A DNA stretch of 64,000 bases from Poecilobothrus nobilitatus (lineage: Eukaryota > Arthropoda > Insecta > Diptera > Dolichopodidae): assembly GCA_947095535.1 (NCBI GenBank), contig OX352773.1, forward strand, positions 132,413,393 to 132,477,392, in the 5' to 3' direction. The position numbers and the translations under genes were made by a program. The notes beneath the pieces are model-generated. The model was given only the letters and a program-made list of their open reading frames with translations. It had not been told where the DNA came from and searched no databases. Shown one piece after another: positions 22,833 through 32,298 of this stretch. The stretch's first letter is position 1, and the number at the start of each line of letters is the position of its first letter.

Positions 22833-23845
22833 AGTAGGTATAGGGACACTAGTTTTTAATAAACCATATCGCATGCCCACAAAAATTAACCTATATTTGA
22901 ATGACCTTGAGTTTTAGAGAAACCGGAAGTGTTGTGACCTGGATTCTGTTAGAAATTGGGGTAAAACAAATCTTTTAAAGCTCTTTGATTGTATATTATA
23001 ATAGGTCAACACGAAAATAGTTAGCAAAACTATTATATGTAAATAATAAAGCACGTGTTATTTAATGTTGGTGAACTAGTTTTAAAGTGTATCTTTAAGC
23101 AATGCGTGTTTGTTTTGTGTTGTAGTTTTACTATAGGAAGAAATACAAAATAACAATTAGCATCTTCGTTTTTTTTTTTTTAGCAGAATATCTGGTTTAG
23201 ATTACTATGTAGTATTTTAAAAAGGTAGAAAAAGAAAGAGGCAATAAAAGTTGAATGCAAATAGATTGGTATAGTATAGTATAGAATAGTAAGAACGTAG
23301 AATATATATCTACATATATATGTTGCATATAAAAAGGTTAAAAAGAAATTCAAAATAGAAATTAGCGTCCACATGTACCTTTTTCTTTTTTTCGTTTGAT
23401 TAAATCTGGTTTTGTTTACAATATTTGTATATTATTTAAAAGATAGAAAAAAAGGTAAAAGAATAAATTGAATTATCAAGATAAATTTATTAAGAATATA
23501 TTACATTCTTAAATTTCTGAATACCTGGTATAGGACGGCTTGTATGTTATGAAATTAGAAGGTCAAAGCAAAAAGGAAAATCAAAAGGGTATTAATTTCT
23601 ATGTAGAAAATTCTAAAATAGAAACTATGTAATCAGAAGATTTGAATTGAAATTTGTAATTATGTCTTACAGATGGTAGACAAATTACGTTTTCGTTATG
23701 TATTAAGTTGAGTATGCTTATTTTTTCTAATTTTCATTTTAAAAATAAATTTCTCGTTTTACTTTTTTTCGTTCTAATTAGGTGATACGAAATATAATAG
23801 TACATTGCCTACTTACAATAGTACAATCATCTATTCTAATTTTGT
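22833..23845. repeat. Polinton left terminal inverted repeat
   Basis: About 1.01 kb matching, in inverse, 37688-38728. The terminal AGTAGGTATAGGGACAC continues through matches such as ttaacctatatttgaatgac, cacgtgttatttaatgttgg and ggtgatacgaaatataatag. The inner limit is near the phrase catctattctaatttt. Small indels distinguish the arms. No gene is inside, although short open frames occur (23180-23374). Confidence 0.9.
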
Positions 23846-24218
23846 TTTTTTTTTTTATATGACTCTCTAAAATAGTCAAATACCTCTCACAGAGCTTAAA
23901 CTGAAAAGCCTGAGAAAAAAAAATATAAATAAAATGTAAACGTTTTTTATTAAATATAAGTAATTACTTTCTCTTTATTGAACATTTTTTTTAAACATCT
24001 ATTATTTATAATTAAAATATATAATCTAAATAGCTGTAAAAAAAGAAAAATTTAAAAGCAAAAAAAAAAGTGTAAACAAGTAAAATACAGAATTTTGTTT
24101 TTTTTATTAAATTTTTTTTATTTATTAATTTTATTTTTATTACAATTTTATTGGTTAATTGCTAAATGTTTATTGCTTGTTTCATCAAGCAGTTTTAAAT
24201 TTTCAGTGCTATCTCTAA

Positions 24219-24662
24219 TTAAATAGAGAGATCGCCTTTTAGAATTTCCTCCCGGAATTCCTTATCTTCGAATAGGTCCAGATAGGTTTTTGGTATGAAA
24301 ATTATGTAATTTTCTATTTCAAAAACCCAAAACGGTCCATTAACTGTTGGTAATAGTTTAATTTTTTTAATTGTATAGAGCGCATCTGGCTCCATATCTT
24401 TTACCTTTAAAAAAGTTTTTCTTTTTATTTTTGCATTAAATGATTCCAAACATCTTTTTCTTTTTGGTTGCTCATATGATTGGTGTTGTTCGTATTGTTG
24501 TTGTTGTTGTTGGGATTGTTGCTGGTGCTGTAATTGTTGCCGGTGCTGTGGTGATTGTTGGTGTTGAGGTTGTTGCTGATGCTGGGATTTCTTCCTCTTC
24601 GGTGGAAGCACAACCTGTGTCGGTTGTGTAAAGAAAAATATGTCTTCAGTGTTGTTGTCCAT
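24219..24662 (-). CDS. Q-rich protein with possible ssDNA-binding OB-like C-terminus
   Basis: Intact 147-codon frame, first gene inside the left repeat, transcribed away from the polymerase. Residues 1-30 are polar with a basic patch (PPKRKKS). About 30-65 is almost all Gln, His, Ser and Pro. 70-75 has a second basic patch (PKRKRC). The C-terminal 70 residues are ordered: KRKTFLKVKDMEPDALYTI, then VNGPFWVFEIENYIIFIPK. The alternation of strands and the G-P-F-W-V-F-E-I-E followed by F-I-P-K pattern resembles small OB-fold proteins of Polinton-like viruses, which is inference only. The basic patches could target DNA or the nucleus. The divergent spacing to the polymerase (578 bp) suggests a shared promoter area. 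Confidence 0.6.
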   Translation of the reverse strand: MDNNTEDIFFFTQPTQVVLPPKRKKSQHQQQPQHQQSPQHRQQLQHQQQSQQQQQQYEQHQSYEQPKRKRCLESFNAKIKRKTFLKVKDMEPDALYTIKKIKLLPTVNGPFWVFEIENYIIFIPKTYLDLFEDKEFREEILKGDLSI

Positions 24663-25240
24663 GCTTGATTATGTTGTTTACTTTGCTTGATTTTAAGTAA
24701 GACTATGATTTCTTCTATAAAATTCTGCAGTATTTATATTAAATAAAATTGTTAGAAATCTATAGAATTTACCAAAGCATATTAATTAAAATTTTAATTT
24801 ATTGTAACTGCTTTCGGCTTCATGAATCAAACTACATTGTTGAAATATTTTATATTTCAAAGAAAGATTCAAAAAGATGTAGGTAGTTTTAATTAGAAAA
24901 AAAAGGAAGATATAATTTATTAAAAATACTTTGTTTGAAGATAGGTGTTTACTGTAAAAACAAAATATTTGTGTTTAAACCTGAATTATTCTATAAATTC
25001 CTTTTCGATAATTTATATCAAATGCAATTGCATGCAATATGTACAATCTCCTAACGTATATTTAATTTAAATTGAATTTATTGTAATTACTTTTTTAGAA
25101 TTCATACATCTTACAAACATTGTTGCAAATATTTGCTTGAAGAAATTTTTTTTTACTCTAAAAAGGAAATATTTAAATTAGTTTTGGTTAGTTTGGTCAA
25201 ATAGCTGCAGCAAGCGAGTCAATACAAAAAAAAATAAAAA
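24663..25240. promoter_or_regulatory. Divergent intergenic region between the Q-rich gene and the polymerase
   Basis: A 578-bp AT-rich gap between two divergently transcribed Polinton genes. Upstream of the leftward gene (minus strand) the bases read tcttacttaaaatcaagcaa followed by agtaaac. Similar AAGTAAA/ATCAAGCAA strings occur upstream of the protease and the 86-codon gene. Placement suggests a bidirectional promoter. No core promoter element can be proved by eye. Confidence 0.35.
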
Positions 25241-25610
25241 ATGCCAAAAAAAATTTTATTAGAAAGATTTTTTAATCATTCACCGGAGATAGAATCACTT
25301 CCTTATAGGATTGAAAGTGATTCAGCATCAGTAGTCAAACGTTTTAACGTACGCGGACGTAAAGTCAAGTTTATAATTAATTCAGTTCCTAATAACGTAG
25401 AACCGGTTAACTGGATAAAAAACGCATTGTATAAAATAATTCAAGATGTTACAACTGATTTGCACCCTCTAGATAAGGTAGGACTAACATTCTGTGGAGC
25501 GAGCTTCCAGCAACATGGTCCTGGATGGCTAAGTTTTAGAAATGCCGGCGATCTAACATTTTCTGATGTATGGGAAATGATAACAAAAATTTTTCAAAGT
25601 AATTCTGAAG

Positions 25611-25679
25611 GTAACTACTAAATAAATACTTCATTATTATTTTCATTATTAATACTTTTATTTTGTTTTTATGTTACAG
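25611..25679 (+). other. Probable spliceosomal intron in the polymerase gene
   Basis: 69 nt beginning GTAACT and ending TTACAG after a T-rich tract. It contains in-frame stops. Joining the flanks keeps the polymerase frame (phase 1) through to the stop at 25886. Length is a multiple of three. The splice signals are good but no transcript evidence is available. Confidence 0.6.
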
Positions 25680-28156
25680 GTTTAAGCACAGATACATTTT
25701 GTCTTTCAGTTACTTCTATAAGGCTACCATTTGGGAGAGGAAGATCACAAAAATATTCATCATATGATGAGGAAAGCTTAAAGCGAAAGGGAATAATTTG
25801 CATTAAAAACAAAAACAATTTATGTCTACCTCAGGCCTTAATTGTGACGATATCACAATCTAAAAATGATAAGAACTACAAACACTAAATTCGTAATGAT
25901 ACAGGAAAATTACAAACTTTAAAAGCTATCGAACTAACTAAAAATGCAGGAGTAAAAATTCCAAATAAAGGTTGTGGAATACAGGAACTCAAAAAGTTTC
26001 AAGAATATTTGAAAAATTATAAAATTGTTGTGTACAAATGGGGAACAAGAGGCAGAGAGGTAATATTTGAAGGAATTGGACCTGAAAAACGGCTAAATTT
26101 GTTGTTTTATAAAAATCACTACAACGTAATAAATTCGCTGACTGCAACCTTTTGCGCCAGTTATTATTGTGAAGATTGCCACATTCCATACAACAACAAA
26201 AGTAATCATAGATGCACAGGAATATGTCCATGCTGTCAAAATTCTCCACCATGTCTTAATAATTTAAAACAAATTTTATGCAATGATTGTAATCGTTCAT
26301 TTCGAGGTCGAATGTGTTTAGATAACCATAGGGCGTCAAGTTCAAAACGCAACAGTATTTGTGACGAAGTTAAAAAATGTTTGTTTTGCTTAAAACTTTA
26401 TAGAGCCGACAGAAACCATGTATGTGGTGAATACTTTTGCAAGATTTGCAGTAACTATGTTCCTGAGAATCATAAATGTTTTATTCAACAAAAGAAAAAT
26501 CAACCTAAACTAAAAAATTTTATTTATATATTTTACGATTTGGAAACACAACAAGAAAAAGCTTTTGGAGAGAAGTACATAAGAGGCATTCTATCAGATA
26601 TTAAACTACATGAACCAAATTTGTGTGTTTTCGAGCAAAGATGTGACGCATGTATTTCGTTGTCCTCGTTATATTTTTGTGAAACATGTAAATTTAGAAG
26701 AAGAGGAATTAAAGAGGGAAATATTATAGAGCAATTTCTGATGTACATAATGGAGATAAGAAAAGAATTCAAAACTGTCGTGGTAATAGCACATAATGGA
26801 CAATCTTTTGACCATCAATTTATGTTAAATATTATATTAGAAAAAACCTCTTTAAAAACTAAACTAATCATGCGAGGTTCAAAAATTATCATGATGTTAT
26901 TAGATAACATAAAATTTATAGACTCAATTAATTACTTTGCAATGGCATTATCAAAATTACCAAAGGCTTTTGATTTACAAATTGATTTGAAAAAAGGATA
27001 TTTCCCGCATCTCTTCAATACAACGGAAAATAAAAATTATATTGGACCATTACCACCTGTTGAATATTATAACCCAGATACCATGAAAACTAACGAACGT
27101 GAAGTATTTCTGAAATGGAAAATGATATTGTAAAATATTGTATAAATGACGTAGTAATACTAACGCAATCGTGCTTAAAGTTCAGAGAATTTTTTCTTAG
27201 AGAATGTAACGTTGAACCTTTTCTAGAGGCCACAACTATAGCGTCTGCTTGTCATCTTGCATTTAGACGTAATTTTTTAAAACCAGATACGATTGGTTTA
27301 ATACCCAAAAACGGGTATAGGTATTCAGATAACCAATCAAAGGCAGCTATTCAATGGTTGGTTTGGGAGGAAGAAAAACGGAATATTAACATTAGACATG
27401 CTGCTAAACAAAAAGAAGCTGTCGTAGGCGGTGTAAAAGTTGATGGTTTTTGTTCAGAAACTAATCAAGTTTTTGAATTTTATGGATGATATTATCACGG
27501 TCATCCTAACTGTGTCATCCTAATTCCACGTAATCGTAATTCATATTTATATGATGATAAAAATGATACAATGAATGAACGATATGATAGAACTATTAGA
27601 AAATCTGATAGGTTGAAAAGATTAGATTACAATGTAATTGAAATGTGGGAATGTGATTTTTATTCCCAAATAAGTAAAAGCAAAATGAATTACTTAAATA
27701 ACCATCCATTAGTACAACTTCCAACCTCGGGATTCTTTTTATGGTGGTCGTACAGATAATGTTTACAACTACTACAAATGTAAAAAAGGAGAAAAAATAA
27801 AATATATAGATATTTGTTCTTTATATCCATGGGTTTGCAAATATGGAAAATTTCCTGTCGGCCATCCAGATGTTTATGTAGGAAACGTTAATTGTACTAA
27901 ACAAAATTTAAAAGATTTGAATGGACTTATAAAATGTAAAATTTTACCACCAGAAAATCTTATACATCCAGTATTACCTGTAAAACAAAACAACAAATTA
28001 ATGTTTTCTTTATGTCGCACTTGTCGTGAGGAAAAAAACCTAAATGAATTTTGTTTACATAATGATAACGAAAGAGCTTTACTTGGAACATGGATTATTG
28101 ATGAAGTGTTAAAAGCTCTTGAATTGAAATATAAAATATTAGAAATTCATGAAATT

Positions 28157-28223
28157 ACAACATATATCAATACAATGTGTAACAAAAGTTACAACATATG
28201 TCAATACCATGGTGTAACAAAAA
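28157..28223. repeat. Local 34-bp tandem duplication in the polymerase gene
   Basis: The segment acaacatat(a/g)tcaatac ending tgtgtaac(aaaa) appears twice, starting at 28157 and 28191, between the conserved ALLGTWIIDEV and GLFTQMMNKFLKIKQ blocks. It adds residues at a place where related polymerases have none that I recognise. One copy has an extra base. Confidence 0.65.
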
Positions 28224-29118
28224 CACATGGTCTTTTCACACAAATGATGAACAAATTTTTAAAAATAAAACAACAGGCATCGGGATGGCCTAGTAACTGT
28301 ATAACAAAGGAAGAGAAAGAGAAGTATATAACGGATTTTCTTAGAAATGAAAATATTCAACTAGAATTTAATGAAATTGTAAATAATCAGGGACTACGAT
28401 CTTTTGCAAAATTAATGCTTAATTCTTTTTGGGGTAAATTTGGACAGAGAGAAAACTTACAAAAAACAATAATTATTAATCAACCTAAGATCAACCTATA
28501 TGACATGTTAACAAATCCATCTATAGACGTTTGTGGTATTCTTTCAGTAAGTGAGGAAAACATTATAGTTAATTGGCAGTACAAAGAAGAAGCAGGTGAA
28601 TCATTATCTACTGCAAATGTATGTATTGCAGCTTACACAACTACTCAAGCTCGATTAAAATTATATATTTATTTAGAAAAACTAAAGGATAGAGTTTTAT
28701 ATTATGACACTGATTCCGTAATATATATAAGTCGTACAGGAGAATATGAACCCCAAACAGGGGACTTTATAGGAGATATGACCGATGAACTAGTGGAGGA
28801 GGCCCTAAAAACTATGCATATAAAGTTCACAGTACGAAAGACAATGAAGAAAAACTAGTTTGTAAAGTTAAAGGAATTTGTTTAAACTATACAGCCTCCC
28901 AAAAAATTAATTTTAATACAATTAAAGAAGCGGTGCTAAATGTGAAGGAAGACAACGATATATACATACTTTCACAAAATATTCGACGTAATAAAGAGCA
29001 TAAAGTTATCACAGTTCCTGAAATAAAAAAATATCAAACTAGGTTAGAAAAACGTAAATTTATGGAAGATGGTAGTTCATTTCCCTATGGATATAAAAGA
29101 TCTAATGTTAATAATTAA

Positions 29119-29440
29119 TTAGAAATATAATGTTTAAATTTTTATTTAAAAATTTTAGTATAAATAGCACAAATAAATATCAAATATGTTCAAATTTATT
29201 AAATACTATTTTTTTTATTAATCCAAGTATTATGATCATCATTGAACCCTAACCATTTAACAAAAACTTTATTACCTTGTTTTTTAATAATTTTTTCTAC
29301 CAGGTAAGAATTTGGATATTTAACAGAAGTGAGTTTCTCTTTGTAGAAACCACCTGAAATAGGATTATTTTTATAATTGATAATTGATATGTAACTGGAT
29401 AGGTATTATTGATCTTATCAATTTTAAATATTTAAGTTGA
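29119..29440. other. Convergent 3' region between polymerase and integrase
   Basis: The two genes converge here. The minus strand at 29210-29410 contains a reading resembling the end of a Polinton integrase (TSVKYPNSYLVEKIIKK near 29280-29330, then FLVKWLGFNDDHNTWI near 29215-29270, a chromodomain-like ending). The integrase C-terminus therefore probably extends to about 29210 with frame breaks. Confidence 0.5.
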
Positions 29441-30182
29441 CTAATTTGGTTGATAGCCTTTTTCGAAGTGACCTTTATATTTACTTATTCTTACATATTC
29501 ACCAACCTTATATTTACTTTTTTGAAAAATTTTAGGTTGCATATATATATTTTTCAATATATTTCTTTCATTTTTTCGTGTAACTTTTTTAGGTGGAAGC
29601 TTTATTGTAGAATGTTTTCTTGAATTATAATCTTTTATTATTGATAGCAGAATCGATAACCATTTATAATTTCCATTTAGACTAAATTTTTTCAACATAG
29701 AATTTTTCATTGTACGATTAAATCGTTCAACAATTGATGCTTTTAATTCACTGTATGTATGATAGTTATTGATTATTTTTTCTCTCATATAGTTTTGGAA
29801 TTGTGAATTAAAAAACTCTTTGCCTTGATCAGAGTGAATATTTTTGGGTATAACTTTAGCGCGCTCAAAAATTGATTTCAGGGCATTTAAAACATTTTCA
29901 GCATTCTTTGTTTTTACAGGTTCAGCATATGCGTATTTAGAAAATATATTTTTATTAATTATTATATTAATAATGGCTTTAAATATTTATATATAATATA
30001 TTATATTAATAATGGCTTTAAATATTCATATATTTAAAGCCATTATTAAACTTTGCGTATGGTATCATTTCAACTAAATCAATTTGCCAAGTATCATTTC
30101 AACCTCTTTGTAAGAATTTCCTTCTAGGATATCTACGCCTTGCTGGTCTATGAATTTCCATTACAATTTGAGCTTTTGACAT
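29210..30182 (-). pseudogene. Polinton rve-family integrase, broken
   Basis: Inserts element ends into target DNA, giving the 6-bp duplication. Minus reading from the ATG at 30182: IHRPARRRYPRRKF, then TGA at 30099-30101 where a Trp is expected, WQIDLVEM with the first catalytic Asp, a foldback insertion (about 29945-30050) that breaks the core, FSKYAYAEPVK, HSDQGKEFF with the second Asp, and SIVERFNRTMK with the catalytic Glu. The open frame 29788-29441 then runs through YNSRKHSTIKLPP and VGEYVRISKYKGHFEKGY (SH3-like), ending early. A chromodomain-like reading continues to about 29210. The DDE residues are all still visible. The N-terminal zinc finger is not recognisable. Confidence 0.88.
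29940..30056. repeat. Foldback insertion inside the integrase gene
   Basis: The phrase taataatggctttaaatat occurs twice in direct order (around 29970 and 30007) and once inverted (atatttaaagccattatta, around 30032). The parent sequence is integrase coding DNA (FNNGFKY on the minus strand). An inverted plus direct microduplication of this kind fits template switching during replication or repair. It shifts frame between catalytic residues one and two. Confidence 0.8.
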
Positions 30183-30194
30183 TATGCTTATATC

Positions 30195-30443
30195 ATTTAA
30201 TTAACTTTTCTAATTCTTTGTTATATTTTTCTACAAAATAGCATTCACAAGTGTCAGGCCCTGACGTACAATTATTATAAGCCCAAGGACAGCAACTAAA
30301 ATGTGTACCATATTTTGAACTGCACTGTGTAATTTTTCTAAATAATTGTATAAATTTGAAATATAAGTTTTGTGTTCATCTAATAATGTAAATGAGTATT
30401 TTTTTAAGAAATCTTTCACATCCATTCTTACAATAAATACCAA
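30195..30443 (-). pseudogene. Small Cys-rich Polinton protein, frameshifted
   Basis: Not recognised. The open frame 30443-30231 starts MVFIVRMDVKDFLKKY; the real start may be the internal MDV. It is helical and charged up to LEKLHSAVQ, then turns hydrophobic in an unlikely way. The other frame from about 30310 to 30190 gives a much more protein-like tail with cysteines spaced C-C-x6-C-x6-C-x-C and ending KYNKELEKLIK. I infer one small gene with a frameshift near 30315. It lies just upstream of the integrase on the same strand, so it could be a separate small zinc-binding protein or a divergent integrase N-terminal zinc domain. Confidence 0.45.
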
Positions 30444-30588
30444 TAAAGATAATGCATTCTTTTTATACCTTTTGAAAATTTGAATTTTTATTCAGTCAGC
30501 TGTCAGTTCTAATCTTAGTAACACTGCAAATTAATAAAATACTTAATTTTCTCAAAAAGTCTGGTTATTCAACATTTTAACATTTCAA

Positions 30589-30780
30589 ATGGACAGTAAT
30601 TTTGTAGAAAGACGGCAAGTTTCTGAATCTTTGGACAATGATAAAGAGAATTTGCAACCAACCACATTATATCCGTATTATTGTAGAGGTTTAATATTAT
30701 TTTTTACATTTTTGTTTATTTATTGTGTTGTTTTTGCTATTGCCATATTTTATTGTAATTGTAAAAACAAAAGTAAATAA
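30589..30780 (+). CDS. Small single-pass membrane protein of the Polinton
   Basis: Intact 63-codon frame. Residues 1-32 are polar and acidic; 33-57 form one strong transmembrane segment (ILFFTFLFIYCVVFAIAIFY); the short tail is Cys- and Lys-rich (CNCKNKSK). No signal peptidase-like site is obvious, so it looks like a tail-anchored or type II protein. It lies alone on the plus strand between leftward genes, divergent from the Cys-rich ORF (145 bp gap). Function unknown; a membrane-active virion or lysis-like role is only a guess. Confidence 0.5.
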   Translation: MDSNFVERRQVSESLDNDKENLQPTTLYPYYCRGLILFFTFLFIYCVVFAIAIFYCNCKNKSK

Positions 30781-30826
30781 AGTTTATTTAAAATTTTTTA
30801 TTATAAATTTATTTTACAGTTTAATC

Positions 30827-31348
30827 TTATTCTAACATTTTATTCTCTTGATTTATATTTAAATATTTATCTATTAATTCTTTTAATAAAAATGGAATCT
30901 CAAAAAATAATCTAGAATAATTACATTGAACATTAAACCGGTTTAATGGAATATATATTTCATCTTTTAATGTAGTTTGCTGGTTTTCCACACACGTTCT
31001 AATATATTTTCTTCCGTAATCTTTTACACATCCTTCAGCATTTTTGTTGTAAACCATTACTAAGTGGATAAAATTAAATAGATTACGAAATTTATCAATT
31101 TCGTCATCTTTTAGTACAAATGACCGTGGTTTTCCAGCTTTTATACCAAATTGTAAGCAGGAAACTTTATTTTTAGGATGTAGATGATATTGCTGATAAA
31201 ATTCCAACCAATCTTCATAATTAATAAACATTAATTTTTTCCCAATGCGGTGTAATGAAATTGTTGCTTCTATTAATTCTGTATGAAAACCAACAACAAT
31301 TTTTACCGTATGTGCTTCGTTTAAAAAGTAGGTATAGGCCAATAACAT
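30827..31348 (-). CDS. Unassigned Polinton protein, 173 codons
   Basis: Intact frame, first downstream of the protease in the leftward block. I do not recognise a named domain. Features: a mixed beta/alpha start (AHTVKIVVGFHTELIEATIS), an aromatic central block (YEDWLEFYQQYHLHP), then a basic-aromatic stretch and an acidic end. Length, lack of lesions and position between protease and integrase suggest it is a genuine Polinton gene. A search against insect Polintons would show whether it is conserved. Confidence 0.65.
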   Translation of the reverse strand: MLLAYTYFLNEAHTVKIVVGFHTELIEATISLHRIGKKLMFINYEDWLEFYQQYHLHPKNKVSCLQFGIKAGKPRSFVLKDDEIDKFRNLFNFIHLVMVYNKNAEGCVKDYGRKYIRTCVENQQTTLKDEIYIPLNRFNVQCNYSRLFFEIPFLLKELIDKYLNINQENKMLE

Positions 31349-31425
31349 ATTGTATATGATACTATTCCTCTCACAGTTGTTTTAAAATGAGTTGAAAAAC
31401 CGCAATATTTTAGATATATATATAT

Positions 31426-31911
31426 TTATATTTTTTGTTTAGAAACACAGCTCTGAATATACTTTTTCCCAAATATGCTGTTATAAAGTTTTAAAATTAG
31501 ATTATCATTATGGATATAACTAACACTACTAAATTGTGTTAAAAATTTATTCATACTTATATTATTACACTTACACCAAGCGTAAACACAACAATATTGT
31601 CCACATACATCTGAAAAGTTACTTTGTAATTGTCTATCATTAAATATTATGCATTGGTTTTTTAAATAATTAAGAATTTCTGGTTTATCTGGTGTGGCAC
31701 CGTAAGAATCAAAATATTGTATACAACCATCTTTTGGAATAAAAATAACTAACCAATATGTTCCAGAATCTTTGCCTTTATCAGTGTTTACAATCATGAA
31801 TGTTGGCCTTTCAACTATATTAGGTAATTTATCCAAAGCAAAAACTCCTTTCAAAAATTTATTTGTGTATTTGTTACATCTTAATATATTAGTTAATTCT
31901 AAAGTATTCAT
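31426..31911 (-). CDS. Adenovirus-type cysteine protease, catalytic His replaced
   Basis: Virion maturation protease of the adenain family (C5-like, ULP fold). The frame is intact at 161 codons. Start MNTLELTNILRCN; core FMIVNTDK, then GTYWLVIFIP, CIQYFDSYG and LQSNFSDVCGQYCC. Active-site reading: Asp68 in FDSYG, Gln96 in LQS (oxyanion hole) and Cys103 in CGQYC are present. The residue before Trp53, His in the family (xHW), is Tyr52 here, a change that one transition (CAT to TAT) would give. Without the His the enzyme should be dead. It sits between the 86-codon and 173-codon genes in the leftward virion block. Confidence 0.88.
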   Translation of the reverse strand: MNTLELTNILRCNKYTNKFLKGVFALDKLPNIVERPTFMIVNTDKGKDSGTYWLVIFIPKDGCIQYFDSYGATPDKPEILNYLKNQCIIFNDRQLQSNFSDVCGQYCCVYAWCKCNNISMNKFLTQFSSVSYIHNDNLILKLYNSIFGKKYIQSCVSKQKI

Positions 31912-31986
31912 GAATCAAATTTACTTAAATCATACACTTTACTTATTTCGCTAGTGTAATTTATTAAGAAATCTTTTTTTATTTTT

Positions 31987-32247
31987 TCATTTGTTATATG
32001 TAATAATATCAAATTTCTCCAATATCTGTCTAAGATCGTTATTTATTTTATTATTGTGAACAGTTCCAAAAGTATAATTTTCAAGATGATAATTTAAAAG
32101 TTCTTTTGTTGGAAATTTGTATGTAAAGTCTTTTATTAATTTTTTACAAGGTTCTTTAATTCCAAGTGAGCAAATATCTTTCGCCAATAAGTTGTTTTTA
32201 TCATCACAACAAAATGTTACATCTACAAGTGCACAGGTTAATGACAT
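31987..32247 (-). CDS. Small unassigned Polinton protein, 86 codons
   Basis: Intact frame between the major capsid and protease genes, same strand. N-terminal half has four Cys (CALVDVTFCC, then CSLGIKEPC) and could bind metal. The C-terminal half is charged and aromatic (LLNYHLENYTFGTVHNN). Not recognised. The start is the first ATG, 51 nt from the capsid stop, preceded by a string containing atcaagcaagtaaag on the opposite strand that resembles strings upstream of other genes in the element. Confidence 0.55.
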   Translation of the reverse strand: MSLTCALVDVTFCCDDKNNLLAKDICSLGIKEPCKKLIKDFTYKFPTKELLNYHLENYTFGTVHNNKINNDLRQILEKFDIITYNK

Positions 32248-32298
32248 CTTAACAAATACTCAAATTCAAGTCTAAAGTAATCAAGCAAGTAAAGTAAT

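Larger units (their letters stand above)
25241..29118 (+). pseudogene. Protein-primed DNA polymerase B (pPolB) of the Polinton, broken
   Basis: Replicative polymerase of the element. From the N-terminus: the conserved head (25241-25610); a likely 69-nt intron 25611-25679; LPxAL and linker; a Cys/His-rich zinc-binding region at 26150-26480; 3'-5' exonuclease motifs FYDLETQ (about 26532), AHNGQSFDHQF (about 26791) and YCINDVVIL (about 27136); the FEFYG-x-YYHGHPNC and MWECDF blocks; palm motif A DICSLYP (about 27810); motif B LMLNSFWGKFGQR (about 28416); motif C YYDTDSVIY (about 28699); and GGPKNYAYK (28798). Lesions: TAA in frame at 25886-25888, TGA at 27487-27489 in place of a Cys codon, frame changes near 27110, 27738 and 28797. 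The region near 27110 also seems to lack some residues before exonuclease motif III. Catalytic residues themselves are kept. Start chosen at 25241 because the family N-terminus begins there. Confidence 0.93.

Noticed and set aside
22833..22880. Start of the BEL-like open frame inside the Polinton repeat (MGMRYGLLKTSVPIP reading)
   Set aside because: The same bases exist in the opposite inverted repeat and start exactly at the AG terminus, so they are Polinton DNA that happens to be open in frame.
22840..22900. First guess that the Polinton ends near ctagtttttaata, about 30 bp inside the current ends
   Set aside because: Matching continues outward to AGTAGG and only there is a 6-bp direct repeat found on both sides.
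24440..24631. Plus-strand Val/Ile-rich ORF opposite the Q-rich gene
   Set aside because: Shadow of the CAG/CAA-rich region read in reverse; no independent signal.
26533..26772. Minus-strand ORF across the polymerase
   Set aside because: Antisense shadow of the polymerase exonuclease region.
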